From positions 27,051,018-27,115,017 of the forward strand of contig OZ022348.1 in NCBI GenBank assembly GCA_963989245.1: 64,000 nucleotides of DNA, in the 5' to 3' direction. The notes beneath the pieces are model-generated. The model worked only from the letters and a program-made list of their open reading frames with translations, did not search any database and was not told the DNA's origin. Every line of letters starts with the position of its first letter. Positions within the stretch are counted from its first letter, which is position 1. Shown here piece after piece: positions 47,374-58,107 of the stretch. The translations under genes and the position numbers were made by a program. The stretch is from Nansenia antarctica. Lineage: Eukaryota > Chordata > Actinopteri > Argentiniformes > Microstomatidae.

Positions 47374-50300
47374 GGAAAGGGCACGCCTCACTATCTTTCC
47401 ACTCCATTAATTTCCACAAACTGAGTTACCAGGGCTCTAATGGGGAATTGACTCTCTCTCCCTCTCCATTCTTCCCTCTCTTTTTTCCGGTTCTCTCCAT
47501 CTCTGTTCCACGGTAATGAAATTCCCCCACAGATCCACTGTTGGGGGACACAGGGTTGTTTTTGCATGAAAATCAATTGTTCTATTGACATTTCCAGCCA
47601 ACCCCCCCATTCCCCTCTCTCCCCCTTCTCCTCTCTCCCCCTTCCCCTCTCTCCCCCTTACCCTCTCTCCCCCTTCCTCTCTCCCCTCTCCCCCTTCCTC
47701 TCTCCCCCTTCTCCTCTCTCCCCCTTCCCCTCTCTCCCCCTTCCCCTCTCTCCCCCTTCCCCTCTCTCCCCCTTCCCCTCTCTCCCCCTTTCCCTCTCTC
47801 CCCCTTTCCTCTCTCTCCCTTCCTCTCTCTCCCTTCCTCTCTCCCCCTTCCCCTCTCTCCCCCTTCCCCTCTCTCCCCCTTCCCCTCTCTCCCCCTTCCC
47901 CTCTCTCCCCCTTCCCCTCTCTCCCCCTTCCCCTCTCTCCCCTTCCCCTCTCCCCCTTTCCCTCTCTCCCCCTTTCCCTCTCTCCCCCTTTCCCTCTCTC
48001 CCCCCTTCCCCTCTCTCCCCCTTCCCCTCTCCCCCTTTCCCCTCTCTTCCCCTCTCTCCCCCTTCCCCTCTCTCCCCCTTTCCCTCTCTCCCCCTTCCCC
48101 TCTCCCCCTTCCTCTCTCCCCCTTTCCCTCTCTCCCCCTTCCCCTCTCTCCCCCTTTCCCTCTCTCCCCCTTCCCTCTCTCCCCCTTCCTCTCTCCCCCT
48201 TCCCCTCTCTCCCCCTTCTCCTCTCTCCCCCTTCTCCTCTCTCCCCCTTCCCCTTTCCCTCTCTCCCCCTTCCCCTCTCTCCCCCCTTCCCCTCTCTCCC
48301 CCTTCCCCTCTCTCCCCCTTCCCCTCTCTCCCCCTTTCCCTCTCTCCCCCTTCCCCTCTCTCCCCCTTCCCCTCTCTCCCCCTTCCTCTCTCCCCCTTTC
48401 CCTCTCTCCCCCTTCTCCTCTCTCCCCCTTCCCCTCTCCCCCTTTCCCTCTCTCCCCCTTCTCCTCTCCCCCTTTCCCTCTCTCCCCCTTCCCCTCTCTC
48501 CCCCTTTCCCTCTCTCCCCCTTCTCCTCTCTCCCCCTTCTCCTCTCTCCCCCTTCTCCTCTCTCCCCCCTCCCCTTTCCCTCTCTCCCCCCTTCCCCTCT
48601 CTCCCCCTTTCCCTCTCTCCCCCTTCTCCTCTCTCCCCCTTCTCCTCTCCCCCTTCCCCTCTCTCCCCCTTTCCCCTCTCTCCCCCCCCTTCCCTCTCCC
48701 CCCTTCCCCTCTCTCCCTTTTCCTGCTTACCCGACGGTCCTGTTTCACTATCCCTTCTCTTTTCTTCCGCTCACCCTCTCTTCCCACCCTCCCTCCCTCC
48801 NNNNNNNNNNNNNNNNNNNNNNNNNNNNNNNNNNNNNNNNNNNNNNNNNNNNNNNNNNNNNNNNNNNNNNNNNNNNNNNNNNNNNNNNNNNNNNNNNNNN
48901 NNNNNNNNNNNNNNNNNNNNNNNNNNNNNNNNNNNNNNNNNNNNNNNNNNNNNNNNNNNNNNNNNNNNNNNNNNNNNNNNNNNNNNNNNNNNNNNNNNNN
49001 CCCTGTCCTCTCTCTCCCTTCCTCTCTCCCCCCTTCCCCTCTCTCCCCTTCCCCTCTCTCCCCCTTCCCCTCTCTCCCCCTTCCCCTCTCTCCCCCTTCC
49101 CCTCTCTCCCCCTTCCCCTCTCTCCCCCTTCCCCTCTCTCCCCCTTCCCCTCTCCCCCTTTCCCTCTCTCCCCCTTTCCCTCTCTCCCCCTTTCCCTCTC
49201 TCCCCCTTTCCCCTCTCTCCCCCTTCCCTCTCCCCCTTCCCCTCTCCCCCTTTCCCCTCTCTCCCCCTTCCCCTCTCTTCCCCTCCTCTCCCCCTTCCCC
49301 TCTCTCCCCCTTTCCCTCTCTCCCCCTTCCCCTCTCCCCCTTCCTCTCTCCCCCTTTCCCTCTCTCCCCCTTCCCCTCTCTCCCCCTTTCCCTCTCTCCC
49401 CCTTTCCCTCTCTCCCCCTTCCCCTCTCTCCCCCTTCCTCTCTCCCCCTTCCCCTCTCTCCCCCTTCTCCTCTCTCCCCCTTCTCCTCTCTCCCCCTTCC
49501 CCTTTCCCTCTCTCCCCCTTCCCCTCTCTCCCCCTTCCCCTCTCTCCACCTTTCCCTCTCTCCCCCTTCCCCTCTCTCCCCCTTCCCCTCTCTCCCCCTT
49601 CCTCTCTCCCCCTTTCCCTCTCTCCCCCTTCTCCTCTCTCCCCCTTCCCCTCTCCCCCTTTCCCTCTCTCCCCCTTCTCCTCTCCCCCTTTCCCTCTCTC
49701 CCCCTTCCCCTCTCTCCCCCTTTCCCTCTCTCCCCCTTCTCCTCTCTCCCCCTTCTCCTCTCTCCCCCTCCCCCTTTCCCTCTCTCCCCCTTCCCCTCTC
49801 TCCCCCCTTTCCCTCTCTCCCCCTTCTCCTCTCTCCCCCTTCTCCTCTCTCCCCCTTCCCCTCTCTCTCCCCCTTTCCCTCTCTCCCCCTTCCCCTCTCT
49901 CCCCCTTCCCCTCTCTCCCTTTTCCTGCTTACCCGACGGTCCTGTTTCACTATCCCTTCTCTTTTCTTCCGCTCACCCTCTCTTCCCACCCTCCCTCCCT
50001 CCTTCTCCTCCCTCTTTCCTTTTATCTCCTGCTGTTCTGGAGCATCTCGGGGAGGGGAGGGGGGGGGGCTCCCCTCCTCCTCCTCTTACTTTCCCTCCAT
50101 CTCCCTCCCTCTCTTCTCTTCTTCTCATCCTCTCATCTTCTTGTCTGGCCTGTTGTCTTGCCAACTCTGGGTTTGAGTCTTATCGGCCAACGGAATCTTG
50201 GCCTCGTCAGCATCGTTCCATCCACTTCCTGTCTGTCTGTCTCTCTCTGGCCTTGTGCTCTTGTCCTCTTCAGCTGCTATCACTCTCTCTCTCTCTCTCT

Positions 50301-51782
50301 TTCTCTCCTCTTTTTTTCTCTCCCTCCCACTCGCCTTGGGTGTGGCATCTCTCTTGTGTTCTGTCAGTACAGCGCTTCCTGCTCCCCCTCTCTCCCTCTC
50401 TCCCCCTCTATAACACCCTCCCTCCCTCCCCCTCTATAACACCCTCCCCCTCTCCCCCTCTATAACACTCTACCCCCCCCCCCCCACGGCCACTGATTAA
50501 TCAGCTCTGTTGGCATGCTGAGACTGTGTCTTTTGTTGCCACGGAGATATGACAAGTAATTAAAATCGTACGAGACACAAGATCCTTTCATTGTCAATTA
50601 TGGGAATTAGTTAGTTAGTCCAGCGCAGCGGGGAGCCCTACACCCCCCTCCTGGCCCCCCTACACCCCTCCCCCCGGCTCCCAGCCTAGCTGTCATGATC
50701 AACACCACCCTGGGTAATGGACAGGCCTAAAAATACACCACCCCCCTCCTTCACTGGTATTGACATGAACCGTCTCTCCCTCCCTCTTTATTTCTTGCTC
50801 TGTCTGTCTCTCTCTCTTTGTCTTTCTGTCTCTCTCGCTCACTCACTCACTCTCTCTTCCCCTTTTCACCCTCTCTCTCTCTCTCTCTCTCTCCCTCCCT
50901 CCCCCCCCTCTCTCTCTCTCTGTCTCTCTTTCACTCTCCCTCCCTCTCTTTATTTCTTGCTCTGTCTGTCTCTCTCTCTCTCACTCTCACTTTCACTTTC
51001 CCTCTTTCCCTCCCTCCCTCTATCTTTCTCTCTGTCTCTCACTCGCTCAATTTCTCCCTCCCTCCCTCTTCCCCTCTCTCCCTCTTCCCCTCCCTCCCTC
51101 TGTCTTTCTCTCTCTCTCCCACTCACTCTATAGCCCCAGTAGGTCTCTCAGGTCCTCTGACCAGGGTTTGTTGGTTGTCCACCGTGCCAGACTGAAGACC
51201 ACGGGTGATCGAGCATTCCAAACCGTGGCTCTCAAACTTAGGATAGGTGCTATAGAAATAAACTTTACTTACTTACTTACTTACTCCCCCTCCCCCCTCC
51301 CTCCTCTAGTTGGAGCTCCAGAGGCAGCAGCTGCTGACGGAGCGCCAGGCGTTCCACATGGAGCAGCTGAAGTACGCAGAGATGAAGGCCCGCCAGCAGA
51401 TGGAGCAGCAGCAGCAGCAGGCCAACGCCGCCCAGGCCGCCGCCCAGGCGCAGGCCCAGGGCCCGCCCGGCCCCGGAGCCCACCACGGGCCCCCCCAGCA
51501 CGGCCCCCCACCCCAGGCCATGCAGCAGCTCCACCCAGGGCCCCCCGGCCCCGGTCACCACGGCCCCCAGGCCCTGCAGCACCCCGGCCAGCCCGGGCAG
51601 TTCCCCCCCATGCACCACCCCATGGGCCCCCACCACCCCGGGCAGACGGGTAAGCTGGCACGCGCACACACGCACACATACATACATACATACATACATA
51701 CACATACATACACACACACACACACACATTTTTTATATATGTGTGTGTATATATATTATATGTGTGTGTGTGTATATATATC

Positions 51783-51828
<46 letters not shown>

Positions 51829-54800
51829 CAGTGGGGAGAACAAGTATTTGATACACTGCTGATTTTGCAGGTTTTCCCACTTAGAAAGAATGTAGAGGTC
51901 TGTAATTTTTATCATAGGTACACTTCAACTGTGAGAGACAAAATAAAATAAAAAAAACTCCCAATGATTAAATAAAAAACTCAAAATGCACTGTTCCAAA
52001 TTATTATACACAACAGAGTTTGAAAACATTTTATAGGTTGTAAAGAACTAAAAATGGTAATTTGATGAATTTAGGGTTAGGAGGTCATATTAGGAGGTCA
52101 TATTTACTGAAATCAAAAGCTATTTCAAACAAAAACATCTTAACAGGTCAAGTTACATGTTAACATAGGACCCCTTCTTTGATATCACCTTCACAATTCT
52201 TGCATCCATTGAACTTGTGAGTTTTTGGACAGTTTCTGCTTGAATTTCTTTGCAGGATGCCAGAATAGCCTCCCAGAGCTGCTGTTTTGATGTGAACTGC
52301 CTCCCACCCTCATATATATTTTGCTTAAGGATGCTCCAAAGGTTCTCAATAGGGTTGAGGTCAGGGGAAGATAAGGGCCACACCATGAGTTTCTCTCCTT
52401 TTATGCCTATACAGTGTTTCCTCCAGTAATTTTTACATTGGTGGCGGGTAGCCCTGACCGCGCGCGTTCAAAACAACGACGTATTTATTATTTTTTTTTT
52501 TAAAAATTTCCAGCATGTAATTCCGTTGTCAATAAAAAAATCGTCTCCCCTTCTTTTCCCCTTGGCGCCGTTCTCTGGACTGCAGCTGCGTTAGCATTAG
52601 CATCCATCTTTTCTTCTCCCTTCTCACCGTCACGAGCTCAAATGACACTTGTCGCCGATCTAACTCTTAACACTCACTTACAGGACTTCTGACACCATGT
52701 TGTGTTATTCTATTAAACATACACGTGAGTCCTTCTGTATTTCAATGTAAGTGTCTTTATTTTAACTCGCTCTGTAAGCTCTACAATACCGGTCTCTTGT
52801 AACCTGCCCACCTGACCTGGGGGGTATTCCATCAACGTCGCTAAAGGAAAATCCTGGCTTATTTTTGATAACTCTCGCGAGACCTATCAGAATATGCCTG
52901 GATATTTTTAAGAACTCTCGCGAGATTTATCAGACTAAACCTGGATTTTCCCTTTAGCGATGTTGATGGAATACCCCCCTGATGTCACTACGGTGGCCTG
53001 TACACAATAACAATAATACCACAGTTCACATTTAGACCAATCAGGAGCCCTTGTGTCACGTCGTCAACTGAATGTCATTAATCTGATTTTGGATCAGCGG
53101 TTAGAGAGAGATGGGCGTGGATTTAGGTGCACTTTTAGTCAACATCCATTATAGCGCTGATCTAGGATCAGATATATTTTAATCAGCTAAAATGTTCAGA
53201 TTATTTTTTTTATTTTTTTAGAACTTTTTTTGTTTTGTTTTGTGGACTGAATCAATTCGTGGCGGAGGAAATTCATTCGTGGCGGCCCGCCACCAATAAA
53301 TGCATGTAGAGGAAACACTGCTATAGCAGCCAATGACACAGAGGTATTCTTTGCAGCATGACATGGTGCATTGTCATGCATGAAGATGATTTTGCTACGG
53401 AAGGCACGGTTCTTCTTTTTGTACCACGGAAGAAAGTGGTCAGTCAGAAACTCTACATACTTTGCCGAGGTCATTTTCACACCTTCAGGGACCTTAAAAG
53501 GGCCTACCAGCTCTCTTCCCATGATTCCGGCCCAAAACATGACTCCGCCACCTCCTTGCTGATGTCGCAGCCTTGTTGGGACATGGTGGCCATCCACCAA
53601 CCATCCACTACTCCATCCATCTGGACCATCCAGGGTTGCACAGCACTCATCAGTAAACAAGACTGTTTGGAAATTAGTCTTCATGTATTTCTGAGCCCAC
53701 TGTCATGCTGCAAAGAATACCTCTGTGTCATTGGCTGCTATAGGCATAAAAGGAGAGAAACTCATGGTGTGGCCCCCATCTTCCCCTGACCTCAACCCTA
53801 TTGAGAACCTTTGGAGCATCCTCAAGCAAAATATATATGAGGGTGGGAGGCAGTTCACATCAAAACAGCAGCTCTGGGAGGCTATTCTGGCATCCTGCAA
53901 AGAAATTCAAGCAGAAACTGTCCAAAAACTCACAAGTTCAATGGATGCAAGAATTGTGAAGGTGATATCAAAGAAGGGGTCCTATGTTAACATGTAACTT
54001 GACCTGTTAAGATGTTTTTGTTTGAAATAGCTTTTGATTTCAGTAAATATGACCTCCTAATATGACCTCCTAACCCTAAATTCATCAAATTACCATTTTT
54101 AGTTCTTTACAACCTATAAAATGTTTTGAAACTCTGTTGTGCATAATCATTTGGAACAGTGCATTTTAGTTTTTTATTTAAAAAAAAAATACTGTTATCA
54201 TTGGGAGGTTTGTTCAATAAAATTTGAATTATACTCTAACGGTTGATGACTTGAAAATTATACTGATTGTCATTTGCATCGACTATTTAGGAAAATCTGA
54301 GAAATATATAATTTGCATAATAATTTGGAACGAAGTGTATATACACACACACACATATATATATATATATACACACACACATATATATATATATATGTTA
54401 CAGTACATGTGGGAAGACGGTACATGTGGGAAAACTAGGGTCAGGGTTAGGTGCTAGGGTGCTTACGGTTAGGGTTAGGATTAGAGTTAGGGTTAGACAT
54501 GCCAGCATGTACCAAGTCGACGTAGCACCTAACCCTAACCCTAGTTTTCCCACATGTACCGTCTTCCCACATGTACCGTAACATATATATATATATATAT
54601 ATGTTGATAGTTCTGTTATTCTGACACATCTGACAGATTAATATCAACAATTGAATATCCAATATATAACGATGCTAGGCCCTAACAAGTCCCTAGGGCC
54701 CTCCCCTCTGCTCATGTTCTCACTGACCCCTCCTCCCTGCCGTGCAGGACCAATGGGAGGGCCCGGTCAGCCCGGCAGGATGATGCCCGGCGGCCCCCCC

Positions 54801-54873
54801 CCTGGCAGCATGGCCCCCATGATGGGCCCCCGCCACCCTGGAGCCCCCAACGGCATGTGTGAGTACCACACTA

Positions 54874-54907
<34 letters not shown>

Positions 54908-54948
54908 CGCCACCCTGGAGCCCCCAACGGCATGTGAGAGTACCACAC

Positions 54949-54980
<32 letters not shown>

Positions 54981-57900
54981 CCCGCCACCCTGGAGCCTCC
55001 AACGGCATGTGTGAGTACCACACTACTACACACACACACTCACACACACACCCCGCCACCCTGGAGCCCCCAACGGCATGTGTGAGTACCACACTACTAC
55101 ACACACACACACACACACTAGGGCAGTATCACATTTTTAAAACCGTTAAATCGTCCCAAAATTACACCACAGTTTAACCTCAGTTTACGGTGTCATGACT
55201 ATCATTATTATTTTCACACAACGACAAAAATGTGGTATGATGTTCCAGTTTTATTCTCTGAACGACATCAGAAACTGAACAGCAAACGTTAACAACATTA
55301 ACATCTGTGAAGCTGCAAATATAAAGCTTGAGTGCAACTACAGCGGGTAAAACTAATAGTGAAAGACCTGACATTAATTCTCCAGCCTGCGTCGACCAAA
55401 AATTAACTTTAATTTAATTAATTTTTAGAAATTAACAACAAATCTATCTTACCATCTTCTAGCATGAAGTCGGCTTATCAAATAATAACACAACAACAAA
55501 AACGGCAGTAATGAAAATGGGCATAAAGGCGTATCCTACAACGCTCACTGCTCTCCATCAAAAATGGCACATCCATCAATAATATTACACAATAACAACT
55601 GCTCTGATTAGATTGCTTAGATTGTTTAATACATCAACGGGGGGAAAAGCGAGATGAACTCACGAGTATCATGCCTCCTCCATTGAACGGAAAGTCCTAT
55701 CTATCCCATTCAAAGTGTTTTAGTCTTCCCCCTTTCCACTGGTAATAAGGAATTGGCAAGAATAGATCGATATAAATAGATCAACATAATGCAGCACTAT
55801 CATGCACAGATCAGCCTTAAAACATGTAACGTTAGATATATAACGGTGCGACGTATTTCTACGGAAAGGCTGACTGACGCGGGGCTCATTCAATCTCCGC
55901 GTTCGTTATAGATACGCTTGCAGCAGCGGGTGAACTCCCGGTTCATTGAGTTTACGGTTAAAAGCATAACTTCTCAGGGTGTCAGCGCGGTGGTTCAGGG
56001 CTCAAAATGACCGTATACCGATGGTGAAGTTAGCAAAGTAGTATTGTGTTTGTACCACCTCCATAGCCGGTGTTATTCACGGACAAACACGGTGCCCGGA
56101 GGCACCCTTTGCAGGTTAATAACTGTGGTTTACCGTGGGTTAGGATAACAATTCAAACGTGTCCGGATAGGGTAGAGGACAGGGAATCTGAAACCATTTG
56201 AATGCTGTCGATACGACACTGCTATCACGGTCGACACCAACATTATTTATATATACAGCATATGGATGTTACCTGCCTGTTACCTGCCGCTTTCAGTTCT
56301 ACAGGACATCGCCATAATAGCGATTTTTTGTTATCCTTGTTGTAAATAAAAGTTCTATGATGCATTGAAATGACATTAAACTAAGATAATACGATGGTTA
56401 TCATATTTTTTCAAATCTTTATTAATACGTTATTACAGAAACAGTAAGTGACATTTTCCTAGAGCGAAATCTGTTGTGGTATTTAAAAATGGCGGTTAGT
56501 GATGAAATCTATGAACATGGGATGACGATTTCCATTGACCAATCAGTAGGGTTGGGTATCGTTTGGGTTTTATCCGGTACCGGTACCTAACCAATACTTT
56601 AAAAACGGTACCGGTACCGAAACGGTACTTAATTCGGTACTTTAGATTTTTTTAAATGACATATATATATATATAATAATAACACGGTCGACAACATTAA
56701 ACAGCTTTTCACTTTTTTATTGCTGAGGCACTGTTAGCTACTAGACACTGTTTGCTACTAGACACAGAGACACTGTTAGCTACTAGACACAGAGACACTG
56801 TTAGCTACTAGACACTGTTAGCTACTAGACACTGTTAGCTACTAGACACTGTTAGCTACTAGACACTGTTAGCTACTAGACACTGTTAGCTACTAGACAC
56901 TGTTAGACACTAGACACTGTTAGACACTGTTAGCTACTAGACACTGTTAGCTACTAGACACAGAGACACTGTTAGCTACTAGACACTGTTAGCTACTAGA
57001 CACTGTTAGCTACTAGACACTGTTAGACACTGTTAGCTACTAGACACTGTTAGACACTGTTAGCTAATAGACACTGTTAGACACTGTTAGCTACTAGACA
57101 CTGTTAGCTACTAGACACTGTTAGCTACTAGACACTGTTAGCTACTAGACACTGTTAGACACTAGACACTGTTAGCTACTAGACACTGTTAGACACTGTT
57201 AGCTACTAGACACAGAGACACTGTTAGCTACTAGACACAGAGACACTGTTAGCTACTAGACACTGTTAGCTACTAGACACTGTTAGCTACTAGACACTGT
57301 TAGACACTAGACACTGTTAGACACTGTTAGCTACTAAACACTGTTAGCTACTAGACACAGAGACCCTGTTAGCTACTAGACACAGAGACACTGTTAGCTA
57401 CTAGACACTGCTAGGATAGCTAGCGAAATTCGATAATATGATTATGATGATGATAATAATAATAATAATAATACAATTCAGATAATAGTAACTATATTAC
57501 TACACTTACTATAAACTCACTCTTCTTAACTCGTAACACAACTGCTCAGCTCACTACCACGACACGCACTGATTGGAAATTTAACAGGCGATGTCACGTC
57601 ACGACTCAGTCACGTGTGGTTGACTGTTGCATGACACCAGACACCAGGGGGGAAAAAAGTAGAAAAGTACCGAAATGAGGTACCGAAATCTCCTTTGCAA
57701 TTCGGTACGGTAAATACCGAATGTAAAGTAACCGGTACCTACCGGTACCGATTTTCGGTACCCAACCCTACCAATCAACGGTGTGCAGCGTCACACGTCA
57801 CACGCAGCCTGGCCAAAAAGTACGCTTCCCAACTTTCGCTACCCATCCCGAACAATAACTATTTTACCGTGCCGTGCTGACACGGGCCGCTCAATGGAAA

Positions 57901-57985
57901 AGCACCAAAGAACAGGGCTGACCCGGGTCGACCCGGGCTGGCACTGTAGTGGAAAAGCACCATTACACACACACTACCCCCTCCT

Positions 57986-58033
<48 letters not shown>

Positions 58034-58073
58034 TACCCACTCCCCCACACACATACACACACATTACCCTCTC

Positions 58074-58107
<34 letters not shown>

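Larger units (their letters stand above)
51950..54340. mobile_element. fold-back mariner-type element
   Basis: The left arm (about 51960-52411 continuing at 53326-53360) and right arm (about 53706-54200) are inverted copies of the same transposase 3' half and 3' end. The right end has the terminus ATAATTTGGAACGAAGTGTA. Between the arms lies one copy of the catalytic core on the minus strand. Confidence 0.8.
55588..57962. mobile_element. TIR element related to 8200-9853, left-truncated
   Basis: It shares AACTGCTCTGATTAGATTGC and downstream modules with the 8200-9853 element. The right end is CACTGTAGTGGAAAAGCACCA. It contains a nested hAT at 56547-57770. Confidence 0.7.

Noticed and set aside
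47566..50439. Open frames of 655-957 codons through the CT satellite
   Set aside because: They cross the 200-N gap and encode only Ser/Pro/Leu or Arg/Glu/Gly low complexity. Pyrimidine-only DNA lacks stop codons by composition.
54795..55085. A single long exon 27 reading through the repeated units
   Set aside because: The frame is interrupted by CA tracts and ends soon after. Exon 27 joined at 54858 restores the conserved C-terminus in exon 28.
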